Part shown: in pieces, positions 7,142-15,110 of the stretch
Layout: every line of letters begins with the position of its first letter
Position numbering within the stretch: position 1 is the first letter of the stretch
Assembly: GCF_000763805.1 (NCBI RefSeq)
Contig: NZ_JRKS01000023.1
Span: 1-41,375, forward strand
Source: Paracoccus sphaerophysae
Lineage (GTDB): Bacteria > Pseudomonadota > Alphaproteobacteria > Rhodobacterales > Rhodobacteraceae
Reading direction: 5' to 3'
DNA: 41,375 nt
Made by a program: the position numbers and the translations under genes
Notes under the pieces: model-generated
The model's input: the letters and a program-made list of their open reading frames with translations, nothing else
What the model was told of the DNA's origin: nothing
Database searches by the model: none

Positions 7142-9573
7142 TCCGCGGCCTCCAGGGTGAGATCGGCAAGGGGGCCCCAGCGGGGCGTCTCGACGGCCGT
7201 CGACAGGGCGGCCCAGGGATCGGCCCGGTAGACCGACTGGCTCAGCTCGAACCGGTCGAACAGCGCGCGGCGGCTGTCCGGATCGTCGACGACCCGCGCC
7301 CTGACCCAGTCCAGCCCGACCTGGCCGATCCATTTCCAGGCCCGGTCCAGATAGCGGGCATTCTCGCGGTAAAGCTGGGTGAAGGCGGCGACGATCTCGA
7401 CCGCCTCGTCCTCGGTCGCGGCGTCGGCCAGATGCTCGGTCTCCCTGACCTCCATCCCGGCGGCGCCGCCGACGCTGATCCGGTATCCCGAATCCACGCA
7501 GACGATGCCGATGTCCTTGCACGTCGCCTCGGCGCAGTTGCGCGGACAGCCCGACACGCCCAGCTTGACCTTGTGCGGTGTCCACGACCCCCACATCAGC
7601 TTTTCCAGCCGGATGCCCAGCCCCGTGGAATCCTGGGTGCCGAAGCGGCAGAACTCGGTGCCGACGCAGGTTTTGACCGTCCGCAACCCCTTGGAATAGG
7701 CGTGCCCTGAGACCATGCCGGCGGCGTTCAGGTCGGCCCACATGTGGGGCAGATCCTCCTTGCGGACGCCCAGCAGGTCGATGCGCTGGCCGCCGGTGAC
7801 CTTGACCATCGGGACGTCGTATTTCTCGGCCGCGTCGGCGATGGCGCGCAGCTCGGCCGGGGTGGTGACACCGCCCCACATGCGCGGGACGACCGAATAG
7901 GTGCCGTCCTTCTGGATGTTGGCGTGGTTGCGTTCGTTCACGAACCGGGACTGGCGGTCGTCGCGATAGTCCAGCGGCCATTCGGCCAGCAGGTAGTAGT
8001 TCAGCGCCGGCCGGCACGCGGCGCAGCCGCCGACCGTGGACCAGCCCAGCTCCTGCATGATGGCGGGGATCGATTTCAGCGACAGAACGCGGATAAGGCG
8101 CCGCACGTCCTCATGGGTGTGATCGGTGCACTTGCACATGCCCTGCGGCGCCTCGGCCACCGCGCCGCCCAGCGACAGCGCCATGACCTGCTGGACGAGC
8201 CCCGTGCAGGTGCCGCACGACGCCGACGCCTTGGTGGCCGACCGGACCGCGTCCAGCGTCACCGCGCCGCCGGCCACGGCCGACAGGATCGTGCCCTTGC
8301 AGACGCCGTTGCAGCCGCAGATCTCGGCCTCGGCCGGCAAGGCGGCGACGGCGGCCAGCGGATCGGCGGCAGCGCCGCCCTGGAAGGCCGGGCCGAAGAT
8401 CAGGGTCTCGCGCATGGCCGAGATGTCGGTGCCGTCCTTCATCAGCCCGTGGAACCACGCGCCGTCGGCCGTATCCCCGTACATCACCGTGCCGATGATG
8501 CGGTTGTCGCCAAGGACCAGGCGCTTGTAGATGCCGCGCCCCGGATCGCGGAAGACGATGTCCTCGCGGCCCTCGCCCTCGGCAAGCTCGCCGGCGCTGT
8601 AGAGGTCGCAGCCGGTGACCTTCAGCTTGGTCGCGGTCTGCACCGGGCGGAATGCGGCGGCCTCGCCCAGCAGCGTCTTCGCCAGCACCCGCGCCTGATC
8701 GTAAAGCGGCGCGACCAGGCCGAAGAGCTGCCCGTCATGCTCGACGCATTCCCCCAGCGCAAAGATCTGCGGGTCCGAGGTCCGCAGCTGGTCATCGACC
8801 GTGATGCCGCGCTCGACCTCGAGCCCCGCATCGTTGGCAAGCCGGGTCTCGGGGCGGATCCCGACCGCCATGCAGACCAGATCGGCCGGAAAGACCGTGC
8901 CATCCTCCAGCAGCACGGCCTCGACCCGGTCCCCGCCGAGGATCGCCTTGGTCGCGCCCTTGCAGTGAACGGTGATCCCGCGCCGTTCCAGGTCGCGCTG
9001 CAGAAGATAGCCGGCCGCAGGGTCGAGCTGGCGTTCCATCAGGTGACCCATCAGGTGGATCACCGTGACCCTGGCGGCGCGCGCGGCCATCCCGGCCGCC
9101 GCCTCGAGCCCCAGGAGGCCACCGCCGATCACCACCGCGTCCCTGCCGGCCACGCCCGCCTCGATCATGGCGTTGGTGTCCTCGAGGTCGCGATAGGTGA
9201 CGACGCCGGGCAGGTCGTGACCGGGCACCGGAAGGATGAAGGGGGCCGACCCCGTCGCGATCACCAGGGCGTCGTATGCGGCACTGGACCGGTTCGAGTG
9301 AACCTGCCGGGTCGCGCGGTCGATCCGGACCACCGGCTCTCCGAAGCGGCAGTCGATGCCGCGGGCCGCGTACCAGCCGGCGTCGTGCGTGACGATCTGA
9401 TCGTAGGTCTTTTCGCCCGACAGCACCGGGGACAGCATCAGCCGGTCGTAATTGCCACGCGGCTCGCCATTGAACAGGGTGACGTCAAAGGCGTCCGGCG
9501 CGGCAGCGGTGAGATGTTCCAGCATCCGCCCCGAGGCCATGCCGGCGCCGATGACAACGAGTTTGCGCTTCAA
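7138..9573 (-). CDS. nirB: Assimilatory nitrite reductase (NAD(P)H) large subunit
   Basis: An 811-residue cytoplasmic enzyme that reduces nitrite to ammonium with six electrons from NAD(P)H. Domains in order: FAD fold (VVIGAGMASGRMLEHL near the start), NAD fold (VVIGGGLLGLEAAAGM), BFD-like [2Fe-2S] region (CGCNGVCKGT and SCGTCTG), then the siroheme/[4Fe-4S] domain with TCVGTEFCRFG and GCPRNCAEATCKDIG. I use the TTG at 9571-9573 (LKRKLVVIGAG) because AAGGAA lies 8 bases upstream and the length fits. An ATG further up would add 28 arginine-rich residues. It is the first gene of nirB-nirD-cynS-nirC. No nitrate reductase (nasA) or siroheme synthase is linked here, so siroheme must come from elsewhere. 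Confidence 0.93.
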   Translation of the reverse strand: MKRKLVVIGAGMASGRMLEHLTAAAPDAFDVTLFNGEPRGNYDRLMLSPVLSGEKTYDQIVTHDAGWYAARGIDCRFGEPVVRIDRATRQVHSNRSSAAYDALVIATGSAPFILPVPGHDLPGVVTYRDLEDTNAMIEAGVAGRDAVVIGGGLLGLEAAAGMAARAARVTVIHLMGHLMERQLDPAAGYLLQRDLERRGITVHCKGATKAILGGDRVEAVLLEDGTVFPADLVCMAVGIRPETRLANDAGLEVERGITVDDQLRTSDPQIFALGECVEHDGQLFGLVAPLYDQARVLAKTLLGEAAAFRPVQTATKLKVTGCDLYSAGELAEGEGREDIVFRDPGRGIYKRLVLGDNRIIGTVMYGDTADGAWFHGLMKDGTDISAMRETLIFGPAFQGGAAADPLAAVAALPAEAEICGCNGVCKGTILSAVAGGAVTLDAVRSATKASASCGTCTGLVQQVMALSLGGAVAEAPQGMCKCTDHTHEDVRRLIRVLSLKSIPAIMQELGWSTVGGCAACRPALNYYLLAEWPLDYRDDRQSRFVNERNHANIQKDGTYSVVPRMWGGVTTPAELRAIADAAEKYDVPMVKVTGGQRIDLLGVRKEDLPHMWADLNAAGMVSGHAYSKGLRTVKTCVGTEFCRFGTQDSTGLGIRLEKLMWGSWTPHKVKLGVSGCPRNCAEATCKDIGIVCVDSGYRISVGGAAGMEVRETEHLADAATEDEAVEIVAAFTQLYRENARYLDRAWKWIGQVGLDWVRARVVDDPDSRRALFDRFELSQSVYRADPWAALSTAVETPRWGPLADLTLEAAE

Positions 9574-9790
9574 CTGTCGGTTCCTTTGCGGTGGGCCGCC
9601 GCACGTCTCCCGGCGGCTCTTACCCCGCAGCCTGAGCAGGCGATCGCGGCCGGCCAAGCGAATTACGCTGCCACGCGGCGAAAACGGCCGCCGTTATCCT
9701 GCGCGCGCAAAATTAGGGCACGCTGCCCGGGCAAGTGCGTATCCGACAGTCAGCCGGGATGCCTGCACCAAACGGCCGTTTTTGAGGCGG
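9574..9790 (-). promoter_or_regulatory. nirB leader with three hairpins
   Basis: In the direction of nirB transcription there is a perfect palindrome AAACGGCCGTTT (9770-9781), then AACGG-CGG-CCGTT followed by TT (9683-9695). Nearest the start is GCCGCCG/CGGCGGC with a 9-nt loop (9595-9617), just before the AAGGAA ribosome binding site. Two related hairpins upstream of a nitrite-assimilation gene recall NasT-type antitermination leaders, but I did not recognise the consensus. The IS481 remnant ends at about 9791, so the native promoter may have been partly replaced. Confidence 0.4.
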
Positions 9791-10422
9791 TTTAATATCT
9801 ACGTGTCGCATCCCGGATGATCACACAGACCCTCGCCGGACCGCCTTTTCACGGCAAGATCGATTCTGCGCGAGGTCCGGGAAGTGAGCCGAGCATGCTG
9901 ATCTCTCTGCACAAGCAGGCGACGACGACACCGAAGATCCGGGCGGCGATCCAGGCGAGCAGGGAGCCGGCCTGGAGGATTGCCGAGCGCTACGGCATCT
10001 CCGACCAGACGGTCTGGAAATGGCGCAAGCGCGACAGCGTCCAAGACCGGGAGCCACACGGCGCACCGGCTTCAGACCACCCTCACGCCGGCGCAGGAGG
10101 CGGTGGCAGTGGCACTGCGCAAGTCGCTGCTGTTGTCGCTGGACGGCCTGCTATCGGTGGTGCGCGAGTTCCTCAACCCCGACGTCTCGCGCTCGGGGCT
10201 CGATCGCTGCCTGCGGCGGCATGGTGCGGGCAACCTGCGACCTGAAGCCCGCCACGCCTCGGCCCGCACAAGCCCCTCGAGGCCTACGCGCCCGGCTACC
10301 TCCACATCGAGCAGCTGCCGCAATCAAAGGCTGAACGCCCACCAATGCACCGAATGACTGGCATCGCAAAAGGCCCGAGCTGTTCACGAAGCGGCCGTAT
10401 AATCACGCGGGATGTGACACGT
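9791..10422 (+). mobile_element. Defective IS481-family element with both terminal repeats
   Basis: The left end ACGTGTCGCATCCCGGATGA (from 9791) matches the inverted right end (reverse complement of 10402-10422) at 18 of 21 positions. The element is about 630 bp, whereas intact IS481 elements are about 1 kb, so the middle has been lost. The transposase inside is frameshifted. No clear target duplication was found next to the ends. It sits directly upstream of the nirB leader and could influence its transcription. Confidence 0.8.
9895..10330 (+). pseudogene. IS481-family transposase, frameshifted and internally deleted
   Basis: It begins MLISLHKQATTTPKIRAAIQ with a helix-turn-helix (WRIAERYGISDQTVWKWRKR). 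Homology then changes frame after DSVQD to SHTAHRLQTTLTPAQEAVAV, again near HGAGNLR, and once more for HKPLEAYAPGYLHIEQLPQ. The integrase catalytic core that should follow is absent. At least three frame changes plus the deletion make it clearly non-functional. It is a different copy from the IS481 tail at 2777-2929, with no overlap in the parts retained. Confidence 0.8.
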
Positions 10423-10478
10423 ATGAAGTCCCGATCTGCCGTTCGCCCAAGCCCGACGGAATGGTGCCGAGCACTCCG

Positions 10479-10772
10479 CTATTTAGCTGCCAGTAGGGTG
10501 AACTTATGGATCTGCGGCGGTTCGGAAAACAGCTCATCCGCCTTGTCCATCAGTGCGGCGGCAACCTTGCCGTCAAGATGCGCCTGCCGATCTTCCTCTG
10601 TGTCGAACGTATCGAAGATCGCGTACGCACCCGGGCCTTCCTGGATCGCATACCAGGTCAGGGTACCGGGCTCGGCTTGAACGAGCGTTAGCGCCGAAGT
10701 CAGGAAATCTGCGACATCGCTCTCTTTTCCGGCCTTGGCCTTCAGTGGCACGTACAGCGCAAGTTTGGGCAT
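10479..10772 (-). CDS. ABM-domain monooxygenase-like protein
   Basis: A 97-residue protein of the antibiotic biosynthesis monooxygenase (ABM) fold, starting MPKLALYVPLKAKAGKESDV. The ATG at 10772 is preceded by GGAGG at a suitable distance, which decides it over an ATG nine codons upstream. ABM proteins are dimers; several oxidise quinols or small aromatics without metal, but many have unknown substrates. It follows the PaoABC-like genes on the same strand after 152 bp, so a role in handling reactive aldehydes or quinones is plausible but not shown. It is a homologue of the truncated gene at 297-584. Confidence 0.82.
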   Translation of the reverse strand: MPKLALYVPLKAKAGKESDVADFLTSALTLVQAEPGTLTWYAIQEGPGAYAIFDTFDTEEDRQAHLDGKVAAALMDKADELFSEPPQIHKFTLLAAK

Positions 10773-10894
10773 GATCAACTCCTCCAGATAAATGACCAAG
10801 TCTTAGTTTGCCGATAACGAACGAGAGGGTGGAAACGTTGCCAGCGGTCACGCGCTCGATAACGCCGCGGTGGAAGACGCAATAGTGTAGCGAA

Positions 10895-10908
10895 GGCAGC
10901 TAGCTGCC
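10895..10908. promoter_or_regulatory. Perfect 14-bp palindrome upstream of the ABM gene
   Basis: GGCAGCTAGCTGCC lies between the end of the molybdenum subunit gene and the ABM gene. It could be an operator for the ABM gene or the base of a short hairpin at the end of the upstream transcript. No T-tract follows. Confidence 0.3.
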
Positions 10909-10924
10909 CGCGTGGAACAGTGCA

Positions 10925-13171
10925 TCATTCCAGAATCTTGTCGATCGTGATCGGCAGGGACCGGACCCGCTTGCCAGTTGCATGATAGATCGCGTTGGCG
11001 ATCGCCGCAGCGGTGCCGACAATGCCAATCTCGCCCAAGCCCTTCACTCCGAGCGGAGTCACCTCAGGATCGGGTTCATCGACGAAGATGACTTGAATGT
11101 CATGGATGTCGGCGTGTACGGGTACATGATATTCGGCGAAATTGTGGTTCATCCAGCGACCCAGCCGGTGATCGGGGAACGTCTCTTCGTGAAGCGCCAT
11201 ACCGATGCCCATCACCACGCCACCGAGGATCTGGCTGCGCGCGGTCTTCGGGTTGATGATGCGGCCAGCAGCGACGGCGTCGACGATGCGGGTGACGCGT
11301 ACAACGCCCAACTCCTCATCCACCCTCACTTCCGCGAAGATTGCGCTATGGGTGTTCTTTGACTTGTGGAGGCCTTTCCACATGTCGCGGAGTCCGGGAG
11401 CAGCGGTTGCTTCCTCTTCGATCTCCGTCAGATCGGCGGCACGCATCGCATCGCCGAATGGCACGCGGACCGTCGGCGTGTCCTTCAACACGATGCAGCC
11501 GTCCTCAAACAGCACATCGTCTATTTTCGCTCCACCCAGCGGCTCGCCGGCGATCTTCCCGGCCGCCTTCAGGAGCTTCTTGCCGACCGCTTGGCACGCG
11601 AGCTGGACCGCCGCCCCAGACGATGCCGCCCCCCATGACCCGCCTTCGACCGGGGCAGCCGGGAGGTCGGAGTCGCCCAGCTTGGCAGTGATCTGCTCAG
11701 GGGGCAGGCCGAGCGTGTCGGCGGCGACCAAGGTCATAACAGTGTAGCTGCCGGTGCCGATGTCTGAAGTCGCGCATGCTACTTCCAGATGGCCGTTGGC
11801 GCTGAGTTTGGCGCTGGCGGACGTCTTGGAGAATTGTGCGTCCCACATGCCGGTCGCGCAGCCCCAGCCGATCAGCTCGTTGCCTTCGCGCATCGACCGC
11901 GGTTCGGCCGACCGCTCACTCCATTTGAATGCCTCTGCCCCCTCGCGGAACGCCTCCCGCAGCGCCTTGCTGGTGTAGGGCGTGCCGTTCATTGCATCGA
12001 TGGGTGAGTAATTGATGAGCCGAAACTCGAGCGGGTCGACCTTGGCGGCATAGGCCATCTCGTCGATTGCCATCTCGAACAGCGTCATGCCGGTTGCCGC
12101 CCCCGGCGCGCGCATGTCCGCTGATGTTGGTGTGTCGATCTGAGCGACAGTGTATTCAGCGTCGGCGTTCGGGCAGTCGTAATTCATCAATCCCCACGTG
12201 ACGACATTCTCCATATTGTCCTCGTAACGCGAGGTGGAGGTGGTCGCCGCGTTCCGGATCGCGGTGAGTTTGCCGGTCGTCTCCGCGCCCAAGGCGATAC
12301 TTTGAACCGCCTGCGGGCGATAGGCGTGGCTGAACATCTGCTGGCGTGTCATCGTCACCCTTACGGAGCGTTCAAGCATCTTCGCGGCGAGCACCGCGAG
12401 AAACACCTGATGCTGCGGTCGGAGTCCGGAGCCGAAGGCGCCGCCGACATAAGGGTTGAGCACGCGTACCTTCTTTTTCGAAAAGCCGAAGACGCTGGCA
12501 AGGTAGGCATGCACCCCCTGCGAACCCTGGGTCTTATCCCAAACGGTGATGCTGCCGTCGCCGTGCCATTCGACGGTGGAGCCGAACATCTCCATGGGAT
12601 TGTGGTGTTCCGGCGCGAGCCGGTAATCGCCCGCCACCGTGAGCGGGGCGTCCGCGAACGCCTGCGCCGCGTCGCCACGGTTCTTGGGCGGCGTGTAGCC
12701 GCTGCGCTTTTTCTTCGGCACATACTTCTCGTCGAGTGCGACGTCGAAGTCGGTGTTATGCGCCTCCGCCTCGTAGGCGACCTCGATCAGGCTGGCGGCG
12801 TAGCGCGCTGCCTCGAACGTCTCGGCCATCACCAGCGCGATCGGTTGCTGGCTGAAATGGATGCGGTCATCGTAGAGTGGCCGGAACGGCGAGCCAGGAA
12901 TCTTCATCTCGTCCTGGTAGCTGCGGTCTGTCCAGGCGACGTGCGGCCGGTTGCGGTGTGTGATGACCTCGACAACGCCAGGAACAGCGCGCGCCGCGTC
13001 CTCATCGATGCTAAGCACGCGGCCTTTGGTGATCGCGGCCTCGACGATGTAGCCGTACAGCAGGTTTTCCACCGGATGCTCGGCGGCGTAGCGCGCCGTG
13101 CCGGTGACCTTCTCGACGCCGTCGACGCGGTTGATCGCGCTGCCGATTCCGATCTTCGCTGCGGTAGCCAT
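10925..13171 (-). CDS. Xanthine dehydrogenase family, molybdenum-binding subunit (PaoC-like)
   Basis: A 748-residue large subunit of a molybdenum hydroxylase, closest in layout to the PaoABC aldehyde oxidoreductase. It begins MATAAKIGIGSAINRVDGVE, with the small aldehyde-oxidase domain first and the molybdopterin-cytosine-dinucleotide domains after. The family signature GGAFGSGLRPQHQ and the catalytic glutamate region VKGLGEIGIVGTAAAIANA near the C-terminus are present. The likely reaction is oxidation of an aldehyde, possibly aromatic, to a carboxylic acid with electrons passed to the FAD and iron-sulfur subunits. It has an ATG with GGAG upstream and a 12-bp gap after the FAD subunit. No PaoD/XdhC-type maturation gene is in the window. 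Confidence 0.88.
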   Translation of the reverse strand: MATAAKIGIGSAINRVDGVEKVTGTARYAAEHPVENLLYGYIVEAAITKGRVLSIDEDAARAVPGVVEVITHRNRPHVAWTDRSYQDEMKIPGSPFRPLYDDRIHFSQQPIALVMAETFEAARYAASLIEVAYEAEAHNTDFDVALDEKYVPKKKRSGYTPPKNRGDAAQAFADAPLTVAGDYRLAPEHHNPMEMFGSTVEWHGDGSITVWDKTQGSQGVHAYLASVFGFSKKKVRVLNPYVGGAFGSGLRPQHQVFLAVLAAKMLERSVRVTMTRQQMFSHAYRPQAVQSIALGAETTGKLTAIRNAATTSTSRYEDNMENVVTWGLMNYDCPNADAEYTVAQIDTPTSADMRAPGAATGMTLFEMAIDEMAYAAKVDPLEFRLINYSPIDAMNGTPYTSKALREAFREGAEAFKWSERSAEPRSMREGNELIGWGCATGMWDAQFSKTSASAKLSANGHLEVACATSDIGTGSYTVMTLVAADTLGLPPEQITAKLGDSDLPAAPVEGGSWGAASSGAAVQLACQAVGKKLLKAAGKIAGEPLGGAKIDDVLFEDGCIVLKDTPTVRVPFGDAMRAADLTEIEEEATAAPGLRDMWKGLHKSKNTHSAIFAEVRVDEELGVVRVTRIVDAVAAGRIINPKTARSQILGGVVMGIGMALHEETFPDHRLGRWMNHNFAEYHVPVHADIHDIQVIFVDEPDPEVTPLGVKGLGEIGIVGTAAAIANAIYHATGKRVRSLPITIDKILE

Positions 13172-13183
13172 GATGTCTGCTCC

Positions 13184-14197
13184 TTAAGCGATGCGCTTGT
13201 CGGTCTGCGATTGCGGGGTGGCCTCGGCCGCCTGCTTCAGCGCACGGACGATCCCCTTGCGCGCGAGCGGGATTTTGAAGTCGTTCTTGCCCTGACCGAC
13301 CGCTCCGGCGAGGAGGGCATCGGCGAAGGCGCCGAATGTCTGCGGCGACGGCTGCTGGCCTTTCAGCAGCTTCTCGGCTTCGGTGCTGCGCCATGGCTTG
13401 TGCGCCACGCCGCCGAGCGCCACCCGCGCTTCAGCGATCGTGCTGCCTTCGATCCGCATCGCGACGGCTATCGACACCAGCGCGAAGGCATAGGACAGGC
13501 GATCGCGCAGCTTCAGGTAAGTGTAGTTCTTGGTGAAGTCCTCAGCGGGTAGGTCGATGCCCGTCACCAACTCGCCTGGTCTCAGCGTGTTGTCGCGCCA
13601 CGGCTCGTCGCCGGGCAGCCGATGATAATCGGCGATCGGGATCGCGCGGTCACCTTCCGGCCCGGTCACCTGAACAATCGCGTCGAGCACTGCCAGAGCG
13701 ACGCACATATCCGAGGGATGTGTGGCGATACATTGGTCACTCGCGCCCAGGATGGCGTGGATTCGATTGACCCCGCCGATTGCACCGCAGCCGGAGCCCG
13801 GCTTGCGCTTGTTGCACGGCGTTGCGACATCATAGAAGTAATAGCAGCGCGTGCGCTGGTTGAGGTTGCCGCCGTTGGTCGCGGCATTGCGCAACTGGGG
13901 GCTGGCGCCGGCAAGGATCGCGGAAGACAGCAAGGGATAGCGCTGCTCGACCCGCGCGTCCCACGCCGTATCGGAGTTCGGCACGAGCGCGCCCAACCGC
14001 AGCCCTCCGCCGTCCAGCTCCTCGATCACGTTCAGCGGCAGTCGATTGATGTCGATTACCGTCGTCGGCCGATCGACGTTTTCCTTCATCAGGTCGATCA
14101 GGTTCGTGCCGCCCGCCAGGTAGCGGACCTGCTCTCCCGTGCCTGCCTGTACTGCTTCGGCAACGCTGGCCGGACGGGCATAGTCGAAGCGGTTCAT
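13184..14197 (-). CDS. Xanthine dehydrogenase family, FAD-binding subunit (PaoB-like)
   Basis: A 337-residue medium subunit starting MNRFDYARPASVAEAV, with the FAD-binding motif RYLAGGTNLIDLMKE typical of this family. A cysteine-bearing insert (RTRCYYFYDVATPCNKRKPG) resembles the extra [4Fe-4S] site of PaoB and 4-hydroxybenzoyl-CoA reductase-type subunits. The ATG overlaps the stop of the iron-sulfur gene (ATGA), so the genes are translationally coupled. It transfers electrons from the molybdenum centre through FAD to an acceptor. Confidence 0.88.
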   Translation of the reverse strand: MNRFDYARPASVAEAVQAGTGEQVRYLAGGTNLIDLMKENVDRPTTVIDINRLPLNVIEELDGGGLRLGALVPNSDTAWDARVEQRYPLLSSAILAGASPQLRNAATNGGNLNQRTRCYYFYDVATPCNKRKPGSGCGAIGGVNRIHAILGASDQCIATHPSDMCVALAVLDAIVQVTGPEGDRAIPIADYHRLPGDEPWRDNTLRPGELVTGIDLPAEDFTKNYTYLKLRDRLSYAFALVSIAVAMRIEGSTIAEARVALGGVAHKPWRSTEAEKLLKGQQPSPQTFGAFADALLAGAVGQGKNDFKIPLARKGIVRALKQAAEATPQSQTDKRIA

Positions 14198-14706
14198 GCC
14201 TGATCTCCGATCACGTCGAGCACCGCATCGATGATGTTGGTATAGGCGCCGCACCGGCACAGGTTTCCGCTCATCAGCTCGCGGACCTCGTCGCGGGTCC
14301 TAGCCTTGCCTTCATTTATGAGGCCCTGCGCCGAACAAATCTGGCCGGGCGTGCAATAGCCGCACTGGAACGCGTCGTGGTCGCAGAAAGCGGATTGCAG
14401 CGGATGGAGGTTGCCCGGCTGACCGAGCCCTTCGATCGTCGTGATTTCCGCCCCGTCCAGCGTCACCGCCAGCTTGAGACACGAGTTGATGCGGCGCCCG
14501 TCGACCAGCACGGTGCACGCGCCGCACTGGCCATGATCGCAGCCTTTCTTGGTGCCGATCAGGTCTTCGCCCTCCCGCAGCAGGTCGAGCAGCGTTGTCC
14601 AAGGCTCGATCGCGCGGGTGCGTGTCTGACCGTTGATCGTCAGCGTGGTTGGCACCGTGCCGATCGGCATGGCGGCGTACGTGGCGGAATTGACGGCTGT
14701 CGACAT
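14194..14706 (-). CDS. Xanthine dehydrogenase family, [2Fe-2S] subunit (PaoA-like)
   Basis: A 170-residue subunit with two [2Fe-2S] sites: plant-ferredoxin type (GCDHGQCGACTVLVDG) and the helical site (CGYCTPGQ and CRCGAYTNI). It starts MSTAVNSATYAAMPIG, with AGAGG about ten bases upstream. E. coli PaoA has a Tat signal that exports the complex; no twin-arginine signal is seen with this start, so this complex is probably cytoplasmic. The same frame stays open upstream through a catalase remnant, so a longer fused product is possible but unlikely. Confidence 0.9.
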   Translation of the reverse strand: MSTAVNSATYAAMPIGTVPTTLTINGQTRTRAIEPWTTLLDLLREGEDLIGTKKGCDHGQCGACTVLVDGRRINSCLKLAVTLDGAEITTIEGLGQPGNLHPLQSAFCDHDAFQCGYCTPGQICSAQGLINEGKARTRDEVRELMSGNLCRCGAYTNIIDAVLDVIGDQA

Positions 14707-14730
14707 GATCGGTGCCTCTTGCTTCGGCAT

Positions 14731-15090
14731 AGGCCGGATGGCTGTGGTGTTTTCTTCAGTAACCCCCTTCTCGCGGTGGCGAAAGGGGAACAGCGCATGA
14801 CAGCCCTGAAGCCGTGCGCGCATCACCGACCCAAGCAGCCGATGGGCGGCCAGGCTGTGGGTTGGGCGGAAGGTCATCACTTCGTCGAAATAGCTGGCGC
14901 GCGCCGAGCTGTAGACCTCCTGCGCGTCGCTCAGGAAGCCGCTCGCCGTGCCGGAGGGGAACGTTCGTCCCGTGGCGAGGACGAAATCGTGCGTTGGCGC
15001 ATCATGCCCAGGCAGCTTCTGACCTTCGACGCCGAAAACCTTGATCGTCATGCTGCGGTGCGTCGATATCCGGTCGCCCTGCGTCTCGCC
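14731..15090 (-). pseudogene. Catalase-family (heme peroxidase-like) remnant, internally deleted
   Basis: The minus frame reads GDRISTHRSMTIKVFGVEG, HDFVLATGRTFPSGTASGF and then jumps to YFDEVMTFRPTHSLAAHRL followed by GSVMRARLQ. These segments resemble the N-terminal and C-terminal parts of the catalase-family proteins of about 300-370 residues found in alphaproteobacteria. The central part is missing. The remnant is in frame with the following paoA-like gene and has no good start of its own. I rely on remembered family patterns; a profile search would settle it. Confidence 0.5.
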
Positions 15091-15110
15091 CGGCCCCCCG
15101 CGAAGGAACC

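Noticed and set aside
9640..9680. Possible sigma-54 promoter (TGGCAG ... TTCGC) before nirB
   Set aside because: The GG-to-GC spacing is 11 and not 10 and the -12 element is poor.
7744..9795. Plus-strand frame of nearly 700 codons opposite nirB
   Set aside because: It is the antisense shadow of nirB; no start context and no motif.
9785..10430. Target-site duplication around the IS481 derivative
   Set aside because: Flanks (TATCTACG on the left, CGTATGAAG on the right) show no direct repeat beyond chance.
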